64,000 nucleotides of DNA from an uncultured Lachnospiraceae bacterium (GTDB lineage Bacteria; Bacillota; Clostridia; Lachnospirales; Lachnospiraceae): contig CAJTJZ010000003.1 of the NCBI GenBank assembly GCA_910576895.1, positions 59,999 to 123,998 of the forward strand, in the 5' to 3' direction. Positions 17,909 through 25,850 of the stretch are shown here, piece after piece. The stretch's first letter is position 1. The number at the start of each line of letters is the position of its first letter. A program made the position numbers and the translations under genes. The notes below the pieces were generated by a model. It worked only from the letters and a program-made list of their open reading frames with translations. It was not told the DNA's origin and ran no database searches.

Positions 17909-17957
17909 TTATACTGGCGGTCAAAAAAACTGACCGCTTAGTAGATATTTTTTTTAT
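17909..17957 (+). terminator. Terminator hairpin, shared with the 56.2-kb element
   Basis: GCGGTCA and TGACCGC pair around an A-rich loop; a T run follows at 17948. The sequence TTATACTGGCGGTC...CTGACCGC is repeated almost exactly at 56158-56186. It ends the transporter operon and, with A residues upstream, may also serve the converging gene. Confidence 0.75.
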
Positions 17958-18469
17958 ATAGAAATTGAAATATTTATATTTTGCTCTGATTTATTTACTG
18001 TTCCATTTCTTGTATAAATTGCAAATGGTTTATCCCCTGTTGTTTTTGAGAAAACAGAACAATCAGAACCTATACTATTAGAGTTTGTATTATTTACTAT
18101 ACTGTTTTCTTGTAATAATGCTTTGCCTTCTTCGCTAACTTCAATCATATCTGTATTTATATCTTCATTTTTATTTTCTTCTATTGTTTCTTCTAAATTT
18201 TCTTGCTCTTCTTTACGTTTTTGAATTGCTTTTTCAAGTTCTAATTTTTCTTTCTCCTTTGCTGTTTCGGCATCTTCTTGCATTCCTTTCTTTGTTTCTT
18301 CTTTATATTCCTGTGCTTTATCAGAGCATTCTACGACATATCCCATTGCCCGTTCCATAGTTGCTGTATCCTCTTTGCGTCTTGCTTCTTTGTAAACTCT
18401 AAAGGGGGTGTTTAGCAATTCCATATTTATATTTGAGCCTACAAGTCCTTCCATTGTTTTTATATTCAT
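17954..18469 (-). CDS. Charged coiled-coil protein of unknown function
   Basis: This 171-residue soluble protein has a distinctive N-terminus (NIKTMEGLVGSNINMELL), a helical segment (about 20-50) and a strong K/E-rich coiled coil (about 55-105), then IEVSEEGKALLQ and a Ser/Asn-rich tail. The minus-strand ATG has GGAGGT upstream. There is no signal peptide. I have no family for it; the motif VSEEGKALL resembles short segments in small clostridial proteins of unknown role. It is monocistronic and convergent with the ABC operon. Confidence 0.75.
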   Translation of the reverse strand: MNIKTMEGLVGSNINMELLNTPFRVYKEARRKEDTATMERAMGYVVECSDKAQEYKEETKKGMQEDAETAKEKEKLELEKAIQKRKEEQENLEETIEENKNEDINTDMIEVSEEGKALLQENSIVNNTNSNSIGSDCSVFSKTTGDKPFAIYTRNGTVNKSEQNINISISI

Positions 18470-18679
18470 AATATGACCTCCAATCTTTTTTAATATTTTC
18501 TATATAAAATATATATTGTATATATCGACATAAATATTGTTAAAGCCTTATAAATGATGTGAACAGTCATTTGAATGTAGTGAGTGTTTATGTTATTTAT
18601 TTTAAAAAGTAAAGAGGGAATGATAATAGATTTTAAGGATTATATAAGATATTTCCTTGAGGTTCTACTTTATTTTTAA
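18470..18679. other. Intergenic region, no gene seen
   Basis: About 210 bp of AT-rich DNA between a divergent start (18469, minus) and the promoter at 18680. It contains no convincing ORF. Confidence 0.6.
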
Positions 18680-18708
18680 TTGATTTTCGACAAAAGATAT
18701 GCTACACT
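18680..18708 (+). promoter_or_regulatory. Promoter for a candidate small RNA or leader
   Basis: TTGATT (18680-18685) and TACACT (18703-18708) are exactly 17 bp apart. Transcription should start near 18715, directly before a long hairpin. Confidence 0.55.
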
Positions 18709-18714
18709 TTTTTT

Positions 18715-18775
18715 ATGGGAGTAATCGTATTGCGGAGTGGTCAACCATTTTGTGGGCGATTGCTTCCTTTTTCCT
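18715..18775 (+). ncRNA. Candidate small RNA: one long hairpin with U-rich tail
   Basis: GGGAGTAATCG (18717-18727) pairs with CGATTGCTTCC (18757-18767) over 11 bp with two G-U pairs. Inside, GGAGTGG pairs with CCATTTT around TCAA. A pyrimidine and U-rich run follows. Together with the promoter directly upstream this has the layout of a short independent transcript ending at an intrinsic terminator. It may alternatively be an attenuator in the leader of the membrane-protein gene that starts about 180 bp downstream. It is GC-rich against its surroundings. No known RNA family recognised. Confidence 0.45.
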
Positions 18776-18958
18776 GTTTTCAATATATCATATCAAAAAA
18801 TATTTTTTAAGGCTTTTTTAATTTTCTGCTTCAAAAAAGCTTAAGTTTCGTAAGAAAAATTTAAGAAATTTGACTTTAAAAAGTAAAAAAGATATATTAT
18901 AATAGAAAAAAAGAAATTTTTATGGAAAAAAGAAAGAAGATACGAGGTGATGGAAGAA

Positions 18959-20074
18959 ATGTCGGAGTATAAAGAAAATCAGGGTGAGGTTTTATTTACG
19001 GCATCTGTGATAGTATGTGTCTTACGTTATTTGGCAATTTTACTTCCAGATATGCCGTTTTTTGCTGTATTACGCAGTTTAGAAAAAGCACCACAACAAT
19101 ATTGTCTGGATTTTGCAATTATTATGATTTTTATTGTCAATTCCTGTAAAGTATTAAGCCGTAATATTGAAAAGGGAAGATTGCTTTATTGGACAGAGGG
19201 AATCTCTTTTGCTGCCCTTGTTCCAGCATGGAGATATCTTGTTGATCTTTTTGATTGGCTAGAAACAGGTGATTTAAGTGAGCTTAATATTATTATAAGA
19301 AATGCAGCAGGAATTTTTAAAGTAGTTTTTATCTCTTTAGCTATATGTTTTTTAATAGGATTTATTATTATGTTACTGCGATATCATGATAGTATAAAAA
19401 AATGTTTACATAACTGTATTAATTTTATAAAAAAAGATTTATTTATTGCCCAATTTATTTGTATTATGATGATAATTCATGCTTTTCGATTTGGAATTTC
19501 ATTTTTTGCTGCAAGAAACGCCAATCTTTCTTCATGGCTTCTTTTTGAAATAAGTAGTATTGATTATGTATTAGTAGCAGCATTTTTTATTGCCCTATTA
19601 TTGATTCTTCTTCATTGTAGAAAAAAAGAGGATGCATTTACACCGGCTGTTTGGTTTGCAATTATTTTATGTTTATTTGGAATTGTTCCAATGAGAAATA
19701 ATCCATCAGAAATGCTTCATTGGTTTGGCATCATTGTTCTTCTTGTAGTAATCACTGTTTTGCTTCTATCTGGATATCGTTATCTTTGGTCAGGGAAGAT
19801 AAAGGAAACAAGGCTTTGGAAAAATTTTCATGGTGATGAAATAATAGAGCTTATGCAAAAGCATTTAGATGAATTAGCTGGTAATTTTATTAATGTCATT
19901 TTTTTACCATTTCGTTTCTTGCTTAGTTATATTGATATGTTAGGTTCTGCTTTATTAGATGATGACAGCGAAGATAATAATAGCAATAACAATAGTAATA
20001 ATAGTAGTAATAACAATTATAATAATAGTAATTATGCTAATAATAAGGAGAATCACTATGAAAAAGAAGAATAA
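18959..20074 (+). CDS. Multipass membrane protein of unknown function
   Basis: The product (about 371 residues) has roughly eight hydrophobic helices between residues 10 and 270 and a cytoplasmic or extracytoplasmic tail that ends in a run of Asp, Ser and Asn (microsatellite-like AAT/AGT repeats, 19965-20040). I place the start at ATG 18959 with GAGGTG 9 nt upstream; GTG 18947 is the alternative. The 3' end overlaps the next gene by 17 bp, so the two are translationally coupled. I do not recognise the family. The closest analogy is only structural: a polytopic partner for a large coiled-coil membrane protein. Confidence 0.8.
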   Translation: MSEYKENQGEVLFTASVIVCVLRYLAILLPDMPFFAVLRSLEKAPQQYCLDFAIIMIFIVNSCKVLSRNIEKGRLLYWTEGISFAALVPAWRYLVDLFDWLETGDLSELNIIIRNAAGIFKVVFISLAICFLIGFIIMLLRYHDSIKKCLHNCINFIKKDLFIAQFICIMMIIHAFRFGISFFAARNANLSSWLLFEISSIDYVLVAAFFIALLLILLHCRKKEDAFTPAVWFAIILCLFGIVPMRNNPSEMLHWFGIIVLLVVITVLLLSGYRYLWSGKIKETRLWKNFHGDEIIELMQKHLDELAGNFINVIFLPFRFLLSYIDMLGSALLDDDSEDNNSNNNSNNSSNNNYNNSNYANNKENHYEKEE

Positions 20075-22028
20075 AATTATTTCCTTGTTTCGGTATGCTT
20101 CCATTGTGATGTCCTTATTATCTTGGTATACAACGTATCAGGGATTTCAAAATACGGTATTTGCAAGAGATAAGCATGCTGTTTTTACTGCAATGATGGC
20201 TTCTTTGGCAATACAGACAGCATTGTTAGCAGGGGTATTAAAATATTTTCCAATGATTGATTCGATTAAACAGAAATATCAAATAGAAAAGCAGGAAAAG
20301 CCAGAAAAACAAAGAATTGTGTGGTTTAAATATTTTACGGAAGGGTTTGTAATTAGTGCTATTTTAATCTTTGCATTGGCAACTTCCATTACATTTTCCT
20401 ATATTTCTATTGTTAATAATATGTATGCAAATGATTTTGCAGTCAATGCCAATATTCGATTAGAACAATTTATGAGAACAACAGTTACAGAGATGGAGTC
20501 GGATAATGAAGAATATTTAAAAGTAATGCGAGTAAAAATTGTAGAGGATATGGAAAAAAATGGAGAAAGTATTATTAATGAATCTGTAAAAAATCGTGCC
20601 AAACGATATGCAAATACCATAGGAAAATTAACAGAAGCAGGAAGACAGGAAACATTAATTGATTTACATGGAAAGAAAGGTGTTAGTAAAGAAAAGGTTG
20701 GAAAATATACAATAAAAAAAGTATCGCTTGCTTATGTGAAAAGAGATTATCAAAAAATGATTAGCAATAAACCCTCTTTATTAAACTCCAGATTCCTAGA
20801 AAGAATGCGTAGAAAAATTAATGACCTAAATAATTCTTATTATATTGATTACTGTATGTCTTATGATCAGTATTCAGATGCCTTAAGAAGATATAACTTA
20901 TGGATTCGTCAAATAAAGAAAGAAAATGTGCCTTCTTTAGAAGAAATGAAGGGATTGCAGGATAATAGTGTAAAGATTGAAAAAGCAATTCAAACATTAA
21001 TTGAAAAGATAGAGGATTTTCCAACAGGGGGATATGCAGTAAATTCAACAAAAGAGTTAAAAGCAGGAGCAAAAAGTAATGTATCTTCTCTTTTGACAGC
21101 AGTACAGGATTTAAAAAATAGTATTATAGATTTGATTAATAATAGTTATGGGGAAAATAGTTTGTCATTTGCAGAAATTATTTCTGCTTTTGGTTCAAAA
21201 TCTACGGAAATGAAGGAACTAACACGTGCAAAAGATCAAATGTTGGAAATGCAGGGAATTATGCTTCAAGGGAGAGATAGTGTAAATGAGAAAGATACAA
21301 AGACAAATTTGAGAGAAGTTACTGATTTAATGGAAAGCCTAGAGAGATACATAGCAGCAGTAGAATATAATTCCAGAGTCGAAAAGCTAAAAGAGCAAGT
21401 AGAAATTAACTATAATATTGTAAGTGATTTACAAGAAGAACAAAAAGAGGAGATGGAACAGGAGGAAGAAAAAGAGGAGAAATTTATAGATTTTAAATTT
21501 TTATTAACAAGATCTTCTATCTCGGAAAAGGGAAAGGGAACAATAGAAGATAATACAGAAAATTCAAATGGTGATGTTATCAATATTTCTCCAGATGATT
21601 GGACAAGTATAAAAAGAATCCAGATGACGGAATTTACAGGATTAATTTTTGATCATCCCGTTAATTTATATTGTTCTCAAGTAAATGTGGGAGAATTGGA
21701 AACATATTTTTTAGGGGAACAAACACAAGAAGGAGAACAAACGCAGGAAACGGAAAAAGAAGAACAAATGGTAAAAGAAGAACAAGAAAAGAAATTATAT
21801 GGGGAAAAATTTACAGAAATTCAAGAAAGTGCTTATGCATATAGAAAATCATTTTTAGATACAAGTGATAGTGAAAAAGCATATAATATGTTATTTCGCA
21901 GGGAATATTTTCCATATGGAGGAAAGGCACAATTATCAGCGGCGTTTGCAATTTTTCTTGATGTAGGTGCATTTGCAATTGGATTTTTAATGTATCGTGT
22001 AGGAAAGCGAAATGATAAGAAAAAATAA
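20058..22028 (+). CDS. Large coiled-coil membrane protein of unknown function
   Basis: This 656-residue protein has membrane helices near residues 10-30, 40-62 and 95-117, a soluble domain of about 500 residues that is helical and rich in K/E/N, an acidic Glu/Gln stretch (about 455-480) and a second one near 560-590, and a final membrane helix (about 630-648) with a KKK end. The ATG 20058 follows AAGGAG inside the upstream gene. The topology (large domain between terminal membrane segments) suggests an envelope-spanning or sensor-like protein that works with the product of the overlapping gene. No known family recognised. Confidence 0.8.
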   Translation: MKKKNKIISLFRYASIVMSLLSWYTTYQGFQNTVFARDKHAVFTAMMASLAIQTALLAGVLKYFPMIDSIKQKYQIEKQEKPEKQRIVWFKYFTEGFVISAILIFALATSITFSYISIVNNMYANDFAVNANIRLEQFMRTTVTEMESDNEEYLKVMRVKIVEDMEKNGESIINESVKNRAKRYANTIGKLTEAGRQETLIDLHGKKGVSKEKVGKYTIKKVSLAYVKRDYQKMISNKPSLLNSRFLERMRRKINDLNNSYYIDYCMSYDQYSDALRRYNLWIRQIKKENVPSLEEMKGLQDNSVKIEKAIQTLIEKIEDFPTGGYAVNSTKELKAGAKSNVSSLLTAVQDLKNSIIDLINNSYGENSLSFAEIISAFGSKSTEMKELTRAKDQMLEMQGIMLQGRDSVNEKDTKTNLREVTDLMESLERYIAAVEYNSRVEKLKEQVEINYNIVSDLQEEQKEEMEQEEEKEEKFIDFKFLLTRSSISEKGKGTIEDNTENSNGDVINISPDDWTSIKRIQMTEFTGLIFDHPVNLYCSQVNVGELETYFLGEQTQEGEQTQETEKEEQMVKEEQEKKLYGEKFTEIQESAYAYRKSFLDTSDSEKAYNMLFRREYFPYGGKAQLSAAFAIFLDVGAFAIGFLMYRVGKRNDKKK

Positions 22029-22054
22029 AGATAGCGATACTATCAAAAACAAAG

Positions 22055-22092
22055 ACAGAGAGGCGAGATAATTATTTTCACCTCTCTCTGTA
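22055..22092 (+). terminator. Possible terminator after the membrane-protein pair
   Basis: ACAGAGAGG pairs with CCTCTCTCTGT with a small bulge around a 17-nt loop. No clean T run follows, so the call is weak. Confidence 0.4.
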
Positions 22093-22109
22093 AAATTGCA
22101 GGATTTTTT

Positions 22110-22430
22110 ATGCTTTTGCATTTTACTGAACGAAACTTTTGTCAAAATACTCATATCAATAATCTGCTGAGCAACGGCTGACATGGAATCTGTAATCTGG
22201 ATAGGTGTATAATTTATTTGTTTCAAATATCAATACATTTGGCTTTTCTTTGGCTCTTTACAATTTGATATTTCCTCTAATGTAACAGTGGACAGATATA
22301 CATCATATTGTTCAGCTTTAAATTTTTCCCACAATTTTCTCGTATCTGCCATCTTTTCAGGTACATCTTTCTGTAACAAATGACTGACAACCGATGTGTC
22401 TAAGTAGACTTTAAGCTTTTCCATAAGCAT
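22110..22430 (-). pseudogene. PIN-domain protein gene with an in-frame stop
   Basis: The frame opens with KLKVYLDTSVVSHLLQKDVPE (split over the first strand and helix of the PIN fold, with the catalytic Asp in YLDTS) and continues VYLSTVTLEEISNC. A TGA at 22230-22232 interrupts it, after which the same frame carries INYTPIQITDSMSAVAQQII, matching the middle of PIN proteins of this type. The C-terminal acidic residues are not seen. PIN proteins are RNases, usually toxins paired with an upstream antitoxin; no antitoxin gene is visible next to it. A truncated and probably dead toxin-like gene. Confidence 0.65.
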
Positions 22431-22681
22431 CTTATTCCTTTAATTTGACTGTTTCCGACTTTCATTAAACTTTCAAATTAGTTTTATATTTTTATTGCCT
22501 TATATCATTGATATATGCTACAATTTAGAAATAATACACATTCATTTTCATAAATATTGTAACATTCATTTGCTGTTTTTGCAATCAGGTAAGTTAATTA
22601 TTTTAGTATTATTGTTATAAAGCTAAGCACAGTAGAAGAACTATGGAAAAGCTTGGAAGTATAAAAGTGAGTAATTGAATG
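22431..22681. other. Intergenic region, nothing identified
   Basis: AT-rich DNA without a convincing ORF. It leads into a duplicated segment at 22682. Confidence 0.5.
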
Positions 22682-22727
22682 ATTTTTCCTGTTTTCCAGT
22701 ATCTTTAGTATTAGCATGAATGACCTA
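22682..22727 (+). repeat. Diverged copy of 23485-23530
   Basis: Forty-two of 46 positions match the DNA at 23485-23530, which lies inside the small membrane-protein gene. The copy here is not in an ORF. The pair forms a direct repeat that brackets the acetyltransferase gene. Confidence 0.85.
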
Positions 22728-22812
22728 AGGAAATTTTATTGAAATTGTGCGTGATTTTTGATAAAATAACAGTATGGGACAATTCAACAAATTGGTATTT
22801 GGAGGAATGGAT

Positions 22813-23247
22813 ATGGTACGAAAAGCAGGAAAACAGGATTTAGAAATATTGGCAAATTTAGCTATACTAATGTGGGATAGCAATTCTGTTAATGAGTTGA
22901 TTGTTGAATTTTCAGAAATCATTTCCAAAGGTAAAGCTCAATTCTTTTTGAAATATAAAAACGATATTCCTATTGGTTTTGCACAATGTCAGTTACGATA
23001 TGATTATGTAGAGGGAACAAAAACAACTCCTGTTGGTTACTTAGAAGGAATTTTTATAAAAGACGGTTATCGTAATAAGGGATATGCGAAAGAACTTTTA
23101 TTGGAGTGTGAAGCATGGGCAAAATATAATGGTTGTCAAGAGTTTGCTAGTGATTGTGAAATAGATAATATAAATAGTCTTCACTTTCATAAAGCTATGG
23201 ATTTTACGGAAGCAAATAGAATTATTTGTTTCACTAAGGTACTGTAA
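22813..23247 (+). CDS. Aminoglycoside 6'-N-acetyltransferase-like GNAT protein
   Basis: The 144-residue protein matches the AAC(6') subgroup of GNAT enzymes in several blocks: VRKAGKQDLEILANLA, FAQCQLRYDYVEGTKTTPVG, YLEGIFIKDGYRNKGYAKEL (acetyl-CoA loop R-N-K-G-Y-A) and EFASDCEIDNINSLHFH, ending RIICFTK. The family acetylates the 6' amine of aminoglycosides; chromosomal members may have other substrates. I choose ATG 22813, 8 nt after GGAGG. It is monocistronic and bracketed by a duplicated 46-bp segment, which suggests that it arrived by insertion or duplication. Confidence 0.88.
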   Translation: MVRKAGKQDLEILANLAILMWDSNSVNELIVEFSEIISKGKAQFFLKYKNDIPIGFAQCQLRYDYVEGTKTTPVGYLEGIFIKDGYRNKGYAKELLLECEAWAKYNGCQEFASDCEIDNINSLHFHKAMDFTEANRIICFTKVL

Positions 23248-23424
23248 AATTTCCGTTTGTCGTAATAGTATTAAGATAGAAAATAAGAGCTGAGTGTGAT
23301 TATATATGATTTAATTGAAATATCAAAATATTGACAAGTGAAAAAAAGTATTATAATAGAAAATAAGTAAAAATTTTCGTAGTTAGAAAACCAGAGATTG
23401 AAAAAATTGAAAGGAGGAGTTTTT

Positions 23425-23928
23425 ATGAAAAAGATGTTACAGTTTTTTTGCATTGCATTTTTGATTCCTATTTTTGTAAATGGTATTTTTCCCGTTTTCC
23501 AGTATCTTTGGTATCAGCATGAACGACCTATTGTTTCCATGAGAACAGGTCAGTTTATGGAAGCAGTCAAAATTATTATCGCTATTATATTTTTTATTGG
23601 AATTGCTTTATATGTACAAAGTCAAGATAAAATTAATAAAAAAAGACAATTGCAGAAGCAAATAGAAAAATATCAGAAAAAAAGCATTAATCTTGAAAAG
23701 CAAATAAAAGAGCTGGAAATAGAGGAGAAACCAGAGAGTGAAAGTGGTATCAATAATTTATATTTTGTAGTTGGTATTATAGTAAGTATTGTTGTAACAG
23801 TATTTTTAAAAAGAAAGGAAATACAATTTTCTATAACAAGTGAAAGTATAGCTTTAAGGATTTCTTTAATAGCATATTTATCTTATATTTTGTATAATAT
23901 TTTCTTTAAGAAAAAAATATTAAAATAG
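23425..23928 (+). CDS. Small membrane protein with coiled coil, unknown function
   Basis: The 167-residue product has a signal-like hydrophobic segment (about 5-26), a second membrane segment (about 45-64), a K/E/Q-rich coiled coil (about 65-103), and two further hydrophobic segments (about 108-124 and 138-158). The ATG follows AAAGGAGG. I recognise no family. A fragment of the same coding sequence occurs upstream at 22682-22727. A terminator follows directly. Confidence 0.7.
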   Translation: MKKMLQFFCIAFLIPIFVNGIFPVFQYLWYQHERPIVSMRTGQFMEAVKIIIAIIFFIGIALYVQSQDKINKKRQLQKQIEKYQKKSINLEKQIKELEIEEKPESESGINNLYFVVGIIVSIVVTVFLKRKEIQFSITSESIALRISLIAYLSYILYNIFFKKKILK

Positions 23929-23947
23929 AATTTTTTAAAATATCAAT

Positions 23948-23994
23948 AAAAAGCTAACATTCTTATATATAGGATAGTTAGCTTTTCTTTTTGT
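23948..23994 (+). terminator. Intrinsic terminator
   Basis: AAAAGCTAAC pairs with GTTAGCTTTT, followed by CTTTTTG. Ends the small membrane-protein gene. The arm sequence is reused in the terminator at 27710-27757. Confidence 0.8.
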
Positions 23995-24083
23995 TTCTTA
24001 AAATTTTAGATTTAGAAATACTTTTCCTTTGTATATAGATTAATTCTGCTTTCTAAAATTTTTAACCTTTCGCAGCAAGAAGT

Positions 24084-24104
24084 CCCCCACTTCTAAAGTG
24101 GGGA
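24084..24104 (+). repeat. Left-end hairpin of the IS200/IS605 element
   Basis: CCCCAC, loop TTCTAAA, GTGGGG. In this family TnpA recognises such subterminal hairpins on single-stranded DNA. Confidence 0.75.
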
Positions 24105-24192
24105 TGAATTACGTCCCATACTGCCTCTTGACAAATAGGAAATAATATGTTACAATAAAATCAGTCGAAAAACAAGAAAGGCTGATAAATTC

Positions 24193-24618
24193 ATGGAATT
24201 AGATAGTAATGCTCACTCGGTATTTTTGTTATACTATCATCTTGTGCTGGTTGTGAAATATCGAAGAAAAGTATTCGATGATAAAATTTCTGAAAGAGCG
24301 AAAGAGATATTTGAGTATATTTCCCCCAATTACAATATAACCTTACAAGAATGGAATCATGATAAAGACCATGTACATATTCTGTTCAAGGCTCACCCAA
24401 AAAGTGAAATAAGCAAATTCATAAACGCATATAAAAGTGCAAGCAGTCGGCTTTTGAAGAAAGAATTTCCGCAAATAAGACAAAAGCTATGGAAAGAACA
24501 TTTTTGGAGTCAAAGTTTTTGCTTATTTACAACAGGCGGAGCATCCCTTGAAGTAATTAAGAAATATATTGAAACACAAGGACAAGAAAATAGACGAAAC
24601 AGAGGTGAAAAGCATTGA
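24193..24618 (+). CDS. tnpA: IS200/IS605 Y1 transposase TnpA
   Basis: The 141-residue HUH transposase has the metal-binding motif H60-V-H62 (DKDHVHILF) and the single catalytic tyrosine Y125 (VIKKYIETQG). It cuts and rejoins single-stranded DNA at the element ends, moving the element by peel-and-paste. Length and motifs are normal, so it is probably active. Its stop codon overlaps the TTG start of tnpB by 4 bp (TTGA). Confidence 0.96.
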   Translation: MELDSNAHSVFLLYYHLVLVVKYRRKVFDDKISERAKEIFEYISPNYNITLQEWNHDKDHVHILFKAHPKSEISKFINAYKSASSRLLKKEFPQIRQKLWKEHFWSQSFCLFTTGGASLEVIKKYIETQGQENRRNRGEKH

Positions 24619-25709
24619 ACAAAGCCTATAAATTCAGAATATACCCCAATTCAGAGCAATGTACGATGCTTGCCAAGACATTCGGTTGCGTGCGTTTTAT
24701 CTACAATCAGATGTTATCGGATAAAATAAAGTATTATAAGGAAACGAAACAAAAGCTGAAGAATACTCCAGCACAGTACAAAAAGGAATTTAAGTGGCTG
24801 AAAGAGGTTGACAGTCTGGCTCTTGCAAATGCACAAATGAATTTGCAGAAAGCGTATAACAACTTTTTCCGAAGTCCGAAAACAGGTTTTCCGAAATTCA
24901 AGTCTAAGAAGTCTAACCGAAAGAGCTATACGACAAACTGTATAAACGGCAATATCTTTATTGAAAACGGTTATATCAAGCTGCCGAAAATCGGACTTGT
25001 AAAGCTGAAACAACATAGGATTACACCGTCCGATTACAAGCTCAAATCTGTTACAATAAGTCAAAATCCGAGTGGAAAGTATTATGCAAGCGTTTTGTTT
25101 GAGTACGAAAATCAAGTACAAGAAAGAAAACGGCATCGCTTTTTGGGATTAGATTTTTCCATGCACGAGCTGTACAAAGACAGTAATGGCAATGAACCTG
25201 TATATCCAAGATATTACAGACAAGCCGAGAAGAAATTGAAACGTGAACAACGCAAACTTTCCAAAATGCAGAAAGGCTCTAAAAATCATGATAAACAGCG
25301 TATTAGAGTAGCTAACATGCATGAAAAAGTTGCGAATCAAAGAAAAGATTTCCTGCATAAATTATCAAGAAAAATGGCTGATACTTATGACTGTGTATGC
25401 GTTGAAAATCTTGATATGAAAGCTATGTCGCAGGCTCTTAATTTCGGCAAATCTGTGAGTGATAACGGTTGGGGAATGTTCATAACATATCTGAAGTATA
25501 AACTTGAAGATATGGGTAAACAGCTTGTAAAGGTAGATAAATTCTTTGCAAGCAGTCAGATATGCTCGTATTGTGGGTATAAGAATACAACAACAAAAAA
25601 TCTGTCAGTCAGAGCGTGGGATTGCCCCGAATGCGGTACTCATCATGACCGTGATGTCAATGCTGCAATCAATATCAGAAATGAAGGTATGCGGTTAATA
25701 ACTGTGTAA
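24615..25709 (+). CDS. tnpB: TnpB RNA-guided endonuclease
   Basis: The 364-residue protein is a complete TnpB. The RuvC residues are visible as D180 (FLGLDFSMHELY), E264 (VCVENLDMKAM) and D347 (HHDRDVNAAIN), and a zinc ribbon is formed by C317, C320, C337 and C340. TnpB is the ancestor of Cas12 and cuts DNA guided by an RNA from the right end of the element, favouring retention at the donor site. Translation begins at a TTG overlapping tnpA, so the two are coupled. Nothing suggests inactivation. Confidence 0.96.
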   Translation: MNKAYKFRIYPNSEQCTMLAKTFGCVRFIYNQMLSDKIKYYKETKQKLKNTPAQYKKEFKWLKEVDSLALANAQMNLQKAYNNFFRSPKTGFPKFKSKKSNRKSYTTNCINGNIFIENGYIKLPKIGLVKLKQHRITPSDYKLKSVTISQNPSGKYYASVLFEYENQVQERKRHRFLGLDFSMHELYKDSNGNEPVYPRYYRQAEKKLKREQRKLSKMQKGSKNHDKQRIRVANMHEKVANQRKDFLHKLSRKMADTYDCVCVENLDMKAMSQALNFGKSVSDNGWGMFITYLKYKLEDMGKQLVKVDKFFASSQICSYCGYKNTTTKNLSVRAWDCPECGTHHDRDVNAAINIRNEGMRLITV

Positions 25710-25850
25710 ATGAAAAATCTAAGAACCGTGGGACACACGGGGTTAGCTCGCTTATGCTTAGTACAGTAGTGCTATCGAACGAGAACCGACTGTTCGCTTT
25801 GTGCGAAAGGAAGCCCCGCCTCTTTAGGTGGCAATGTCGTCAACTTAAGC
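25700..25850 (+). ncRNA. Predicted omega-RNA (guide RNA) of TnpB
   Basis: In IS200/IS605 elements the guide RNA runs from the 3' end of tnpB to the right end, with the guide taken from the flank. This stretch is GC-rich and folds: ACCGTGG.ACACACGGGGT, GTTCGCTTTGTGCGAA and CCGCC/GGTGG stems can be drawn. Extent is approximate; the guide would start just after the element end. Confidence 0.5.

Larger units (their letters stand above)
24066..25850 (+). mobile_element. IS200/IS605-family insertion sequence with tnpA and tnpB
   Basis: The element contains a Y1 transposase (24193-24618) overlapping a TnpB gene (24615-25709). A left-end hairpin (CCCCAC / GTGGGG, 24085-24103) and a right-end hairpin (CCGCC / GGTGG, about 25816-25830) take the place of terminal inverted repeats, as expected for single-strand transposition. 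Both genes look intact and use a GC-richer codon set than the flanks. The exact cleavage sites cannot be fixed without an empty-site comparison; the ends given are approximate. Confidence 0.9.

Noticed and set aside
18717..18767. Purine, preQ1, fluoride or c-di-GMP riboswitch
   Set aside because: None of the conserved core motifs of these classes is present; only the hairpin and U-rich tail are seen.
19959..20057. Upstream extension of the large membrane protein with a long Ile run
   Set aside because: It is the alternate frame of the AAT repeat tract; the ATG at 20058 has a proper AAGGAG.
22230..22232. TGA read as tryptophan (genetic code change)
   Set aside because: Other intact genes in the window end at TGA in normal context, so standard code applies.
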